A stretch of 64,000 nt of DNA from DATLMR01 sp964615905 (GCA_964615905.1 CAZTUB010000020.1:31071-95070), one strand, 5' to 3'. Positions 1 to 10,692 are shown, numbered from the stretch's first letter. Made by a program: numbers and translations. The notes: generated from the letters alone by a model not told the origin.

Positions 1-3000
1 GCTCGTCAAACGGTTCATCGCGTCATAAGTGTATGTAGTCGTTTTTCCGTTGAAGTCGGTCTTGCTAATCAGGTTTCCTACAGCGTCATAGCTGACCGTT
101 TCGCTCATACCAAGCGGCAGCACGCGTTTAATGCGACGGCCCATCTTGTCGTACTCGTATCTGGTAGTCTGATTGTTAGCGTCGGTTTGGCTGACCTGAC
201 GACCGATTTCGTCATATGCGAAGCGAGTCTCTTTGCCGAGCGCGTCTATCGCTTTTACGATCCACCCAAGAGGGTTGTACTCAAAGCGTGTGACTTTACC
301 CCCCTGATCCGTCCGCGAAGTGACCTCCCCGGACGGGCCGTACGTATTTGCCGTGAAGGTCGAGTCGGCGTAGACGGTCCGCGTCAGGCGGTCGAGAGCG
401 TCGTACTCAAATCGAGTCGTGTGATTATTGGGGTCCGTCGCCGACACCCTGTTGCCGTTCGCGTCGTAGGTGAATGTCATGGCATTCCCAAGAGCGTCTG
501 TGACTTTCGTTTGCAGATTGTTGCACCCGCAATTCGGGTCGTACTCGAATCTCCGCGTGTTGCCCTGCGGGTCTGTAGCTGCGATTTGCCGACCGGCCTG
601 GTCGAAAACCGTGCTGGCAGAAGTTCCATCCGGGAAGGTCGTTTTAATCACCCGGCCCAGTGAATCATAACCGAACCTGGTCACGCGGCCCGCCCTGTCG
701 GTTCTTGAAACGGCCTGGCCTTCTGCGTTGTATGCGGACTGTTCGGTCGTGCCGTCAGGATAAGTCGTCCGTATCAGCCGCCCCATCTCATCATAGTCAT
801 AACTGGTCACGCGCCCTAACGGGTCCACCTCCGCGTTCTTCCGACCTTGCTTGTTGTAGGACGTTTGTGCGGTCGTGCCGTCCGGGTATGTGACTTCAAC
901 GGGCCGATTCGATTTATCATACTTGTAGCGCGTGACTAATTGTTCTACGGTCCCGGCGGGCGTGGTGTGGCTCAGGGTCTTGCTTAATTGAGAGCCGCTC
1001 TTATTGTAAGTGTAGATGACGCTGTTACCGAGCGGGTCTGTTTCTTTCGTGAGGTCACCCGCCGCGTTGTATTCAAACTTTGTGACCTCGCCTTTTGCGC
1101 CGGTTTGGGTGAGCATTCTTCCGCCCGCGCCATACGTGTAACTTTTCACGTTGCCGACCGCGTCTCTCACCGAAGTAAGGTTGCCTCTGGCGTCGTATGT
1201 GTTCGACGTTACGCCGCCTCGCGGATCGGTGGTCGTGAGTCTTTGCCCCCGGCTGTTATAGGTATAGCGGGTTGTGTTGCCTAGCGGGTCGGTTTTCGCA
1301 ATCAGGTAATTCGAGGCGTCGTAAGCAAACTTAGTCGTTTTTCCTACCGCGTTCGTTTCGGTCAGCTTGTTGCCACGGCTATCATATGTGTAGGAGGTTG
1401 CGTTCCCCAGCGCGTCAGTAAAGCGTACTATGTTGCCTTTGTTGTCGTACTCGTAGAGCTTGATGTTCCCCATCCTGTCGGTAATGATTTCCTGCCGGGT
1501 GCTCAGGTCGTGCGTGTAGGTGATCTTCTTGCCGAACGAGTCTGTGTGGCTGATCAACCGGCCATTGTCGTCGTAATCATTTCGAATGGGCTGTATGCCG
1601 TCCGGGTTCAGTATGGTTACGAGCCCGTGTTTATCGTTATAAGAGAAGCGTGAATCGTTGTTCTCCCTGTCCGTGACGCTCACCAGATCGCCCCTGGAGT
1701 CGTAGCCATAAACAATCGCGTTGCCGTCAGGGTCAATTATCCTTGTGATGCGGCTCTGGGCGTCTCGCTCAAACACCACGCTCCTTCCGCCGGAATGAAT
1801 GATGCCGTTGTGGTTGATGGTGAGCTTATTCCCGTTTGGGTCTGTGATGCTTCTCACGCCTGATTTCTGGTCGATCACGTACACCAAACCCTGTTCATCC
1901 GTGAACCTGAAAACAGTGGGGTCATAAATCTCAAGCTCAGGGTTTGAAGAATCAACCAGCTCGACCGGGCCAGGGATGCCGCCCTCAACCATGACATCAA
2001 TAGGCGCTGCGGGCACGAGCGTCCCTCTGGTGCCCGCCAGAGGGGTGAAAGCGAACCTTGCGAAAGTTATGGGGGAGACCGATTGACACTGTTTAACGGT
2101 GGTGGCTTGAAATTTATAGACCCTGCCGTCCGGGAGGGTGATAGTTACTATGTTGGGCCTCGTAGGCTGTAGGCAGTATGACGGCAGGGTGCCGGGGCTC
2201 ACAGACTCCCTCCAGTATCTGCCCAACTGAACGCTTTTTTCTAACCGGACATTCTTTATTTCCAGCGTCCAGCCCACGCCGAAATCACCTCTGCGCTTGT
2301 CGCGGCTGTCATATGTGCGAATCAGTTGTATGGGCAGCCCCGCCACCGGCAGGTTCAGGTCTTCGAAAGACATTATGAAGTTGCCTATCTTCTGGTTACC
2401 TGTAACTATCGTGCTCCTGGTGATCGAAGTCGCCTGGCCTGCTTCATCGGTCGCCGTAAGCCGGATGGCATACGTGCCGTTGAGCAGCAATGTTGGATCA
2501 AACGATCCCAGCAGCCCGTTACTGACCGGGCCGGTGCCAGAAGCGAAGGTGGTCCAGACAGCGGTTCCAGGCGAAGCAGGGTCCGGCCCCAGGCTGTATT
2601 CGATCTTCCAGGTGCCGTTGCTCACACTTCCCACGACGTTAATGCGCGAAGTGATCTCGCCGCCGTCAGCCGGGCTGGTTATCGAAACGGCGGGCGGCGG
2701 TGGAAGAGGCGGCGTGACTGTAACAAGCACCTCGTCGCTTGCTTCAAGCAGCGTGTCGTTTGCGCTCAACCGCAGCACGTATGTTCCCGCGTCACTGAAC
2801 GAGGCGCTGGTAGCTGCCGCCTTTGCGTTGGCGAAAGTGACAGCGCCGGGGCCGCTCACTTTACTCCAGCTTGTTGAGACGGTCTTGCCCGGAGGCAAGC
2901 GGTCATCGGTGACAGACCCTTTCAAACTCGCGGCGTTAGGCAGGTGGATCGTCTGATCCGCGCCCGCGCTGACCGTAGGAACTCTGTTAGGTGGGGTCAC

Positions 3001-6000
3001 CGTGATGGTCACGTCGTCGCTCTTGCCGAGCTTGGAATCGTTAGCCGTCAGCCGCAGCACGTAGCTCCCATTTGTACTGAACGTAGCGACAGTGGCAGCC
3101 GCGCTCGCGTCTTGAAATTCGACAGTGCCGGGTCCGCTCACTTTGCTCCAGGTGGTAGCCAGCGCGCCGCCTGCCGGCTGGCCATCATCGCTAACCGTGC
3201 CGCTCAAGCTCGCAGAGTGCGGGAGCATTACCGTCTGATCCGCGCCCGCTTTGACCGTGGGCGGATTGTTTATAGGAAAGACCGTGACCGTTATGTCATC
3301 TGCGCTCGTTAACGCCGTATCGCTCGCGGTCAATCTGAGCACGTACTCGCCTGCCGCTGAGAATGCCGCCGCAGTCGCCAGCGCAGCAGGCTTGCTGAAA
3401 GTAACAGTGCCGGGGCCGCTCACCTTGCTCCACGCGACTGTGAGCGTGCTGCCTGCCGGTTGCTTGTCATCGCCCGCCGTGCCGCTCAACCCGGCTTGAG
3501 CCGGTAGTGTAATCACCTGATCCGGCCCCGCATTGACTATCGGCGGAAGATTCACAGGGTTAGGTTGGACCGTGATCGTCACATCGTCGCTCTTGCTGAG
3601 CGCCGTATCGCTCGCGGTCGCGCGCAGCACGTACTTGCCCGCCTCACTGAATGACGCGCTGGTTGTGGGCTCGCTCGAACTGCTGAAGAGAACGATGCCG
3701 GGACCGCTCACCTTGCTCCACACTATCGCGACCGCACTCCCTTCAGGTATCCCGTCATCGCTTGCAGTGGCACTAAGGCTGGCCGAATCGGGGAGCGTGA
3801 TCGTTTGATCGGGCCCGGCACTGACAGTGGGCGGCTGGTTCGCAGGTTTGACGACTACAGTCAGCTCGTCGCCGCTGCTGAGGTGAGCATCGGATGCCAT
3901 CACTCGCAATATGTAAGTGCCCGGCTGGTTGAACGTAGCGGTCGTATCCGCGACCTTCGCATTGGCGAAAGTCACTGTGCCGGGGCCGCTCACCTTGCTC
4001 CACGTGATGGCGAGGGTTCCGCTCGGCTGACCGTCGTCGGTGATCGTGCCGTTCAGAGTCGCCTTTTGCGGCAGCCTTATTTCAAGGTCGGCCCCGGCGC
4101 TTACGATTGGAGCATCATTGGGCGGCAGTACCTTCACCGTCATATCATCAATATTAGCCAGCTGAGAATCATCGCCTACAAGCCGCAGCGAGTACGTGCC
4201 GACCTCACTGAATGTTGCCAGAGTTACAGCCGCGCTCGAATCGGCAAACGTCACCGCGCCGGGGCCACTCAGCATCGCCCAGGAGACTGTGACGGAGCTG
4301 TTCGCGGGCAGCCCATCATCTGTCACCGACCCGCTCAGGCTCAGCCCATTTGTCAGGGAGATTGTCTGATCCGGCCCCGCGCTTACGACAGGCGGGTCGT
4401 TAGGAGGAAAGACCATAACGGTCATCTCGTCGCTCGATTCCATATTGGAATCACTCGCCGTGAGCTTGAGCACGTATTCGCCAGGCTCGCTGAATGTTGC
4501 ATCGGCCACAGGCGCATGCGCGTCATCGAATGTGACCGTGCCGGGGCCGCTCACTTTGGTCCACGAGAGAGAGAGCTTGTTTCCCAGCAGCCTGCCTTCA
4601 TCGCACACGCTGCCGATCAAGCTGGCAGAGTTGGGCTGCGTGGCCGACTGGTCCGGCCCTGCGCTCACCACAGGCGGCGCGTTGATGACCGCAGGCAATG
4701 TGTAGCCTCTGGTCCCCACAGACAGGTCGTAAAGGAAGGGGCTTTCGCCGCTCGCCGAGCGTTTGAAGATCACGCTGATTTTGAGATAGCGAGCGTTAGG
4801 GAGATCGATGTCTGCGCCGTTGGCGACCGCAACGGGAGCAGAATAAGCCTTGCCATCCTGACTGCTTGCGGCTAGCACCGTGAGCGAGCCGTCCCCGCAT
4901 AACTTCCCGTTCCAGCCTATGACGCCCCACTCAACATTATTGATTCGACTGTCAAAGACTTGCGTCCACGTCCCGCCTTCGGGCGCGCCTATGATAGTGC
5001 TGCCTGTCATATCGCTGTAGTTGTAGAGGATTCCTCCAAGATTAACCGTTGTGAGATCGACGGCTCCTACAGGAGTAGCGCCATCGGCCCCGATAGCTCC
5101 TGCTTTCGGGTCTATCCGAGAGACGGTGCGGCTGTTATGATTCGTCGCCCAGATTTTGCCTTTCGCATCAACAGCGACACCGGTCGGACCGTTACCGACC
5201 GGGACGTTGCCTACAAAGGTGCCGTCGTTTTTCAGATGCCCGACCGAGCTTGACGAGAGCGAATGCGCGACCCATACGTCATCGTTACCATCGACCACGC
5301 ATCCTTGTGCCGAGTTGTGCCCATGCTTGAATGTGCCGATCAGGCTCCCGTCCGGCGCGAACTTGCGAATCTCGTTGCCGTCCCAGGCCGTGTTCCACAC
5401 GTTGCCCTTGCTGTCTATGCACAGCCCGTAGCTGTCGTGATTGTATCCTCGCCAGTTTCCGCCGTTAGCGCCTTTCAGAGTCTTGGCCGTATCCCATCTG
5501 AGCATGGACCTGGCAGACCATATGACTCCGGTCTTATCAATCAAGCCTCCGTATCCGCCGAAGCCGACGGCAGCCTCTTTGCGCTTGATCGCGCCGGTCT
5601 TGCCATCGATCAAATCGAATTTACGAGTTGATGTACCGCTCACCCATACATCGTTGGCCGTGTTGACGGAGACGTGGCGCGTGCCTCCCGAAGAGACGCG
5701 CACGTAGTTGATGATGCATTCGTCAGCAGCCGTTTCAACCCCGCCGTCTGTATCGACTCCACCTGCGTTGGTCCATGCCCGAATGTCGCCGAATCCGCTA
5801 GAGGTCTCAATCACCCCGTTGCCGTTGCGGTCTACGCACTGGCCGTTCTCAACCAGCCCTATGCGAAGGACGCTGTTTCCATCTCGGTTGGAAGCCCACA
5901 CGTTGCCATTGTGATCTACAGTTGTGCGCGAAGGGTTCTTGGGCTGGCCCGTAGGCGAAGACCTGTATTCGCCCAGCACCTTGCCGGTGTCGGTGTCGAT

Positions 6001-9000
6001 CTTTACGACTGTTCCTTTAGACGAGACGGCCACCCAGATGAAGTTGAATCCAGTGGCGGTGTTGTGGATGTGAAGGTGCTTGTAATCGTCCTTATTGATG
6101 TTGACGCCCCCGCCCTGGTCGAAGTTCGCCGTCTCCGTGTAGCTAGGAGCCTCGACTGCGGGCAAGGTGACTGTGATTGTCACCTCGTCGCTCGCGCTCA
6201 GCACCGAATCGCTCGCAGTGAGGTACAGGACGTAAACGCCTTCCGCGCTGAAAGACGCAGTCGTCATCGCTTGATTCGGGTTTGCAAAAGCGACCGTGCC
6301 GGGGCCGCTCACCTTGCTCCATGCGACTGTGAGCGTGCCGCCTGAAGGTCTGCCGTCATCTGTGGCGGTTCCCCTCAAGCTCACAGCATCCGGCAGCACG
6401 ACGGTTTGATCCGGCCCCGCATCGACCACGGGCGGGTCGTTGGGATTGACCACACTCGTCGTGGCGCTCGATGACAGGTAGCCGTAGGCGTTCCCGCTCG
6501 CGTCTCTCCAATTGACAGTTGCCCGCGCGTTGATCTGGCCGCCAGGGTGATCGGGCGGGATGGTGAAATTCACAGCCGTCTGCGTGCTTGCGCCGGGTGT
6601 TAATGTGCCGCCCGGCAATTGCGGCTTTTGAGTCGACCCGTCGGGCAGAGTTATCTCTAAACTGACGCCGACCGCATCCGCGTGGCCCACGTTGTTACAG
6701 AGGGCCGTGTAGGTTATCACGTCGCCCGATTGCGCGTTCGCGGGGCCGGTCAGCGCGACGGTCACAATCGGCAGTATCTCTGTGCTGCGCAGCGTGTCGG
6801 TCAGCGGCCCATATCTATTTCCCGAAGCGTCTTCCCATTCAAGCTCAAGAGCGAAATCGATCTGCCTGTTGTCGGCGGCCCGCAGACGGGCTTCATAATC
6901 GGCGTCACTTTCGGCAGGCTGTCTCGCAGCAACGGCAGGCGCGGTCAGAAACGTCTGGGCCGTTGAGGAGCCGCCGCCCTGTAAATTGAAAGGTGCGGCC
7001 TCGGCCGTAGTTGCGTCGGGGTTCGTCACCCGAATCCTTGCTTGAAAGGCGTTGCCGCTGCCTGAGTTTTGCACCGCAGGATTCAGTGCGATTCTCTCTG
7101 CGGGCAGCATCGACTGAGGAGCCTGCGAAGCCTGTGACAGAATAGGCACGCGCTCTGTGCTGCTGCATTCCTGAGTAATGTTTCCGTAATCGTTACCCGC
7201 CGCGTCTTTCCAGGTGAGGATTGCCGATACTTTTAACTGTTTGCCATCGAACGACGACAGTCGCGCGAGATAGGCTGAATTAGATTCGCCTGAACTCTTT
7301 GCGCCGATGGCAGGAACGTTCCAGTTGAGTGTGGAAGTAAAGGTTTTGCCGGGCTCAAGATTGGTGATGGCAATGTTTGTCGAACTCCCATCAGGGAGAG
7401 TGACCGTTGCCATTCCGCCAGTCGCAGGCGCGCCGCCTATGTTGGTCACAGTGACATTGTAAGGAGTAGCTGTGCCCGGCCCGACACACGGCGCGGCGAT
7501 CAACCCCAACGTCAGACGAGGCACCTGCAAACGGCTGGACGAGGCGAGGTCAATAACCGGATATGCTTGACCGGCTGAGTCTTTATAGCTGACCGTCCCT
7601 GAAGAGAGGTATAAAGACGCGTCCGCCTTTCCCAGCCTTTTTTGGTACTCGGCATTAGATTCGCCCTCTTTGCGGGCGCCTATTACTGGAGCCGTGACTT
7701 GAAAAGTTTGAGCCTGACTGCTGGCAGCCTGTAAAACGTTAAAGCTTGCGGTAGCAGAAGGCGCGGGCAGGTTGATGAACTCCTCACTTATATTGAGGCT
7801 GGTTGCCGCAACAGTCGATCTGTTTGATAGGTTGACCGTGACGGTAACTCCCTGGCCGGGCAGCACTGTCGCAGTTTGAGTTTGTGATGCGGTTATCGTC
7901 GGCGACTTTGAGAAGATGTTAGCCGCGTCTTCTATAACAGCCAGGATAGTTCCAAAGCCGGGCTTCCCAGGAGTCGGCCCGTACTCAGGCTCGGGGTCTA
8001 CTTTGACAACTACGAGCGCCGCGATGTTGCCGTAATCGCGCGCGCCGCTCTTATCCATGCTTGTAGTGACAATTACGCCTATATAAGAGGGGAGAGATTG
8101 AGGAGGGAAACTCTGGCCCGGCTTGGTGCTCCAGCAAGAATCTGTCAATTGGGGTGTGCCGCCAGTCCTCGCATTGGGTTGGCAGATGCGAAATTGGTTG
8201 ACGGTGTCGGCGTACCCTTTGAAGTCGCCGTGAGCCTTGTAATCGCCCGCACTCACCTGCCTTGCCCACGAATGGCCCCAGAAATTTACTCGCTGGCCGA
8301 GGCTCAATCCCCCGGCGTTTCCGCCCCATACTACGAACGCGGCTGGAAGATAACCCACGACCTCAGTCGACGCTGAAGCCGGGTTATAGCATTCATTACC
8401 TTCGAATGAAATTCTCATCTGCGCCGGGCCTGTCGCGGCTGCCGGTAGCGTCACGGCAGCCGTAGCCACACCATTCGCATCAGTCGTGGATGAGACCTCC
8501 ACCACACCGATCCTGAAATTTAGCCTCTTGTTCGGTATGGGCTTGCGGTCATGAGCCTGGATCAAGACGGCGCTGACAGGTTCCGTCCCGCCTGTGGCGA
8601 TCAACGCCCTGCCCGTATAGCGAATGATAGTGTCGTTGCGAATGATGCTCACGGTGGCGGAGTCCTGTGCGACAGAATAGCTCGCGTCACCGGTAAATCT
8701 CACTGTTAGGGCAATCGAGTCGCTGGCGGCAAGCGGCGTGATGGTTGCCCTTGCGACCCCGGTTGCGTCTGTAGCGGCAGAGGCGGTCTGGGAGCCTAGA
8801 ATGAAATCAATCTGGCGGTCAGCTATTGCGTTGCCGCAGTGATCGCTCAGCAGAGCGGAAACAGGCAACGGCTCGTTACACCTGCCGGATGTGTGCCCTA
8901 CGTAAATCAAGTTGGATGCGCCGGTTGTCAATTGGCTGGTCGTCGCGGGGCAGGGGTCGCCCTGCGCCTGCCTTACCGGATCGGTCGACTCACCGATAAT

Positions 9001-9174
9001 TTTGTCGCCGCCTGGTAAGACCGGCACTGATTCTGAGCGACCAGTTTTATATTCTTCAAAGGCTCTGTTGAACGGGGCTGATGTGTGCCATAGCATTAAG
9101 CCGATCAACAATCGGGCGACAGTCAGACGAAATAGAGAAGAACGTGCCGGGGCGGCGAGCATCAACTTATTCAT
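1..9174 (-). CDS. Giant secreted Ig-like/PKD/NHL/YD-repeat (RHS-family) protein, 3' end outside window
   Basis: One frame stays open from an ATG at 9174 (RBS GGAGAA) to base 1, giving 3058 codons with no stop. An N-terminal hydrophobic segment lies at about residues 17-35. Ig-like 'bacterial adhesion' domains follow (about 90-270), then three or four CARDB-like units (about 430-900) and one PKD-like repeat (910-1008). An NHL/SMP-30-type propeller covers about 1015-1358 and a discoidin-like segment about 1390-1490. Seven more PKD-like repeats (1495-2158; core WSKVSGPGTVTF and YVLRLTASD) lead to an RHS entry motif (RTYDSRDKRRGDFGVGW, near 2280) and about 25 YD repeats such as YTYDSRGNK to the edge. 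The RHS family forms hollow beta-cocoon shells that often carry a C-terminal toxin or polymorphic tip. That part is outside the window, so a toxin or adhesin role is inference. Confidence 0.93.
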   Translation of the reverse strand, partial: MNKLMLAAPARSSLFRLTVARLLIGLMLWHTSAPFNRAFEEYKTGRSESVPVLPGGDKIIGESTDPVRQAQGDPCPATTSQLTTGASNLIYVGHTSGRCNEPLPVSALLSDHCGNAIADRQIDFILGSQTASAATDATGVARATITPLAASDSIALTVRFTGDASYSVAQDSATVSIIRNDTIIRYTGRALIATGGTEPVSAVLIQAHDRKPIPNKRLNFRIGVVEVSSTTDANGVATAAVTLPAAATGPAQMRISFEGNECYNPASASTEVVGYLPAAFVVWGGNAGGLSLGQRVNFWGHSWARQVSAGDYKAHGDFKGYADTVNQFRICQPNARTGGTPQLTDSCWSTKPGQSFPPQSLPSYIGVIVTTSMDKSGARDYGNIAALVVVKVDPEPEYGPTPGKPGFGTILAVIEDAANIFSKSPTITASQTQTATVLPGQGVTVTVNLSNRSTVAATSLNISEEFINLPAPSATASFNVLQAASSQAQTFQVTAPVIGARKEGESNAEYQKRLGKADASLYLSSGTVSYKDSAGQAYPVIDLASSSRLQVPRLTLGLIAAPCVGPGTATPYNVTVTNIGGAPATGGMATVTLPDGSSTNIAITNLEPGKTFTSTLNWNVPAIGAKSSGESNSAYLARLSSFDGKQLKVSAILTWKDAAGNDYGNITQECSSTERVPILSQASQAPQSMLPAERIALNPAVQNSGSGNAFQARIRVTNPDATTAEAAPFNLQGGGSSTAQTFLTAPAVAARQPAESDADYEARLRAADNRQIDFALELEWEDASGNRYGPLTDTLRSTEILPIVTVALTGPANAQSGDVITYTALCNNVGHADAVGVSLEITLPDGSTQKPQLPGGTLTPGASTQTAVNFTIPPDHPGGQINARATVNWRDASGNAYGYLSSSATTSVVNPNDPPVVDAGPDQTVVLPDAVSLRGTATDDGRPSGGTLTVAWSKVSGPGTVAFANPNQAMTTASFSAEGVYVLYLTASDSVLSASDEVTITVTLPAVEAPSYTETANFDQGGGVNINKDDYKHLHIHNTATGFNFIWVAVSSKGTVVKIDTDTGKVLGEYRSSPTGQPKNPSRTTVDHNGNVWASNRDGNSVLRIGLVENGQCVDRNGNGVIETSSGFGDIRAWTNAGGVDTDGGVETAADECIINYVRVSSGGTRHVSVNTANDVWVSGTSTRKFDLIDGKTGAIKRKEAAVGFGGYGGLIDKTGVIWSARSMLRWDTAKTLKGANGGNWRGYNHDSYGLCIDSKGNVWNTAWDGNEIRKFAPDGSLIGTFKHGHNSAQGCVVDGNDDVWVAHSLSSSSVGHLKNDGTFVGNVPVGNGPTGVAVDAKGKIWATNHNSRTVSRIDPKAGAIGADGATPVGAVDLTTVNLGGILYNYSDMTGSTIIGAPEGGTWTQVFDSRINNVEWGVIGWNGKLCGDGSLTVLAASSQDGKAYSAPVAVANGADIDLPNARYLKISVIFKRSASGESPFLYDLSVGTRGYTLPAVINAPPVVSAGPDQSATQPNSASLIGSVCDEGRLLGNKLSLSWTKVSGPGTVTFDDAHAPVADATFSEPGEYVLKLTASDSNMESSDEMTVMVFPPNDPPVVSAGPDQTISLTNGLSLSGSVTDDGLPANSSVTVSWAMLSGPGAVTFADSSAAVTLATFSEVGTYSLRLVGDDSQLANIDDMTVKVLPPNDAPIVSAGADLEIRLPQKATLNGTITDDGQPSGTLAITWSKVSGPGTVTFANAKVADTTATFNQPGTYILRVMASDAHLSSGDELTVVVKPANQPPTVSAGPDQTITLPDSASLSATASDDGIPEGSAVAIVWSKVSGPGIVLFSSSSEPTTSASFSEAGKYVLRATASDTALSKSDDVTITVQPNPVNLPPIVNAGPDQVITLPAQAGLSGTAGDDKQPAGSTLTVAWSKVSGPGTVTFSKPAALATAAAFSAAGEYVLRLTASDTALTSADDITVTVFPINNPPTVKAGADQTVMLPHSASLSGTVSDDGQPAGGALATTWSKVSGPGTVEFQDASAAATVATFSTNGSYVLRLTANDSKLGKSDDVTITVTPPNRVPTVSAGADQTIHLPNAASLKGSVTDDRLPPGKTVSTSWSKVSGPGAVTFANAKAAATSASFSDAGTYVLRLSANDTLLEASDEVLVTVTPPLPPPPAVSITSPADGGEITSRINVVGSVSNGTWKIEYSLGPDPASPGTAVWTTFASGTGPVSNGLLGSFDPTLLLNGTYAIRLTATDEAGQATSITRSTIVTGNQKIGNFIMSFEDLNLPVAGLPIQLIRTYDSRDKRRGDFGVGWTLEIKNVRLEKSVQLGRYWRESVSPGTLPSYCLQPTRPNIVTITLPDGRVYKFQATTVKQCQSVSPITFARFAFTPLAGTRGTLVPAAPIDVMVEGGIPGPVELVDSSNPELEIYDPTVFRFTDEQGLVYVIDQKSGVRSITDPNGNKLTINHNGIIHSGGRSVVFERDAQSRITRIIDPDGNAIVYGYDSRGDLVSVTDRENNDSRFSYNDKHGLVTILNPDGIQPIRNDYDDNGRLISHTDSFGKKITYTHDLSTRQEIITDRMGNIKLYEYDNKGNIVRFTDALGNATSYTYDSRGNKLTETNAVGKTTKFAYDASNYLIAKTDPLGNTTRYTYNSRGQRLTTTDPRGGVTSNTYDARGNLTSVRDAVGNVKSYTYGAGGRMLTQTGAKGEVTKFEYNAAGDLTKETDPLGNSVIYTYNKSGSQLSKTLSHTTPAGTVEQLVTRYKYDKSNRPVEVTYPDGTTAQTSYNKQGRKNAEVDPLGRVTSYDYDEMGRLIRTTYPDGTTEQSAYNAEGQAVSRTDRAGRVTRFGYDSLGRVIKTTFPDGTSASTVFDQAGRQIAATDPQGNTRRFEYDPNCGCNNLQTKVTDALGNAMTFTYDANGNRVSATDPNNHTTRFEYDALDRLTRTVYADSTFTANTYGPSGEVTSRTDQGGKVTRFEYNPLGWIVKAIDALGKETRFAYDEIGRQVSQTDANNQTTRYEYDKMGRRIKRVLPLGMSETVSYDAVGNLISKTDFNGKTTTYTYDAMNRLTS
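2700..4690. repeat. Seven tandem ~280-bp DNA repeats encoding PKD-like domains
   Basis: Seven tandem units of about 280 bp sit inside the giant minus-strand gene. An eighth isolated unit is at about 6150-6440. On the plus strand each unit carries GTGCCGGGGCCGCTCAC(C/T)TT and a conserved TGATCCGGCCCCGC-type linker. Conservation at DNA level suggests recent unit duplication or gene conversion. These are coding repeats, not CRISPR. Confidence 0.85.
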
Positions 9175-9649
9175 CGGATGTTCTCCAACTTGATAACCGC
9201 GGGAGTTTTCAGAGATGCCAGAAAGATTCTGGTTCTGTATTCGAAGGTACTTATCCCAAGCTTCAATTTACTGAAACGCCGGACACACAACCACGTAAGA
9301 TGAATTACGCGCGCAATTATACACAGACTGCTGGCATTGCCAAGTGCTGCGGTGCAAAAAGTGGGGCGAGGTTGGGGTGAGGGGATGCGTTACCTGATCC
9401 CAGTCAGGAGCGTCTGCATATAGCTTGATAGGGTGGGTCGACGGCCGTAGCCCACGTCGACTGGTGCTGATGATATAAAGCAGGCGACTCCGATGCGGGC
9501 GTTTTGCTGCCTGGGCATCACCGGAGCAGTCGAACCCTTACGTATCGCCTTCTGTTCTTGCTTCTTGAAATACTTTCACAGGCTGCTATCATACAGGCCG
9601 CTCTTGAATATCATTTATATCGAGCACCTTCGGTAAAGGAGACAGATCA
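9175..9649. other. Intergenic region between divergent genes
   Basis: 475 bp between the starts of the giant surface protein (minus) and the secreted orphan protein (plus), so it should hold promoters in both directions. No convincing -35/-10 pair or gene was found. The segment 9490-9512 (GATGCGGGCGTTTTGCTGCC) resembles the R' end of an attC site but lacks a recognisable partner. Confidence 0.4.
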
Positions 9650-10585
9650 ATGCTACAGAAGGGTCATTGTTTATTTCGTTTGCTGTTACTTATTTTCCTA
9701 ATCTCTCTGCCTGCCATCACGGCGCAAGGCCAGATACCTCAATTCAAAGCCGGGGACCGTGTGCTGGCTTCGCCTTCAATGCTGAAAGACGAGAAATACT
9801 ACCGGCCTTGTACGGTCGTCAAATTCGACCGGAGCGCGAATGTCTATCTTTTGGATTGCGAAGGCACAGAATACGCCGTTACACCGGATTACGTCCGCGC
9901 CGCAAAAAGTCAAACCTCCTCGGAAGAGAATGAGCCTGCCGTCGTTGAAAAGCCGAAAGGTAACAAAGCCAAACCAGATGACAGTGCTGGACAATTTAAA
10001 GTGGGCGACCGTGTGTTGGCTTCGGTGACTGGCCTAAAAGGCGACAAATACTATCAGCCATGCACCGTAATCCGAGAGCTGAAAGACAACTCCTACGGGC
10101 TTAGATGTGACCCGCACAACGGGCAGCCCGTAATGGAGTATTCTGTCAGACCTGAATGGATTAAAGCATGGGAAAAGGCCACGCCTGAACCTTTGCCTGC
10201 CGAATGCCCGTTTAACAAGAATTACGGTAAGGTTTCAAACAAGGCCGTCGCTTCCGCTGAGCTTTTCAAGAGTGTGATTTTCGACTGGCAAAGATCGTCT
10301 TCGGATTTTTATGACTTCGGGCTGACGTTTTTAAATTTTCAGATTGGGACCACCTTCAAGAATGCCGCTACCGGAAATGGGCGGAAATTGGTTGACACCG
10401 CTCCGGTCGGAGCGACGATCTATCCGGTCAAAGCCAAAGAGCTGATTTGCCAGAAATCTTCGACGATCACCAAGCGCTGGGTACGCGAAATCGAGTACGC
10501 CTGCTACAAGAGCGAGTATGGCGAGTGGGTGTGCAAAAACGGTGCGCCGAAATATGTAGAGCAAACTTCGATTCCCAATAGATAA
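9650..10585 (+). CDS. Secreted protein of an undescribed family: two Tudor/SH3-like repeats plus conserved C-terminal domain
   Basis: 311 aa from ATG 9650 (RBS GGAGA). A signal peptide (about residues 1-26, ending TAQGQ) implies export. Two repeats follow at about 32-85 and 108-165, both matching FK(A/V)GDRVLAS...KYYxPCTV...YxLxCD, which looks like a small SH3/Tudor/agenet-type barrel. The C-terminal domain (about 180-311) starts CPFNKNYGKVSNKAVASAEL and contains GLTFLNFQIG, APVGATIYPVK and YACYKSEYGEWVC. The same C-terminal domain occurs in the cassette gene at 47713-48531, so the two are paralogues. No known catalytic motif was seen. Function unknown; the conserved cysteines suggest a disulfide-bonded extracytoplasmic fold. 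Confidence 0.85.
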   Translation: MLQKGHCLFRLLLLIFLISLPAITAQGQIPQFKAGDRVLASPSMLKDEKYYRPCTVVKFDRSANVYLLDCEGTEYAVTPDYVRAAKSQTSSEENEPAVVEKPKGNKAKPDDSAGQFKVGDRVLASVTGLKGDKYYQPCTVIRELKDNSYGLRCDPHNGQPVMEYSVRPEWIKAWEKATPEPLPAECPFNKNYGKVSNKAVASAELFKSVIFDWQRSSSDFYDFGLTFLNFQIGTTFKNAATGNGRKLVDTAPVGATIYPVKAKELICQKSSTITKRWVREIEYACYKSEYGEWVCKNGAPKYVEQTSIPNR

Positions 10586-10692
10586 ATCTTGCTGTCTGGT
10601 CTCAACGCGGACCTAAAAAGTTATAGAACGCGAAGAATAGAGCCAATGCCGGGGGCGGTTGGGTTTTACTTTTACCACTTCATAGCATGTGT

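Noticed and set aside
2700..4690. Regularly spaced conserved blocks resembling a CRISPR array
   Set aside because: Period is about 280 bp and in frame within a coding sequence; blocks encode PKD core strands.
3805..4875. 356-codon plus-strand frame inside the giant surface-protein region
   Set aside because: It runs antisense to the PKD repeats and has Arg/His-rich low-quality sequence that repeats with the DNA units. The minus-strand frame explains the region.
9490..9512. attC R'-like GATGCGGGCGTTTTGCTGCC
   Set aside because: The core is GTTTTGC rather than GTTRRRY and no R'' was found 60-100 bp upstream; kept only as a hint.
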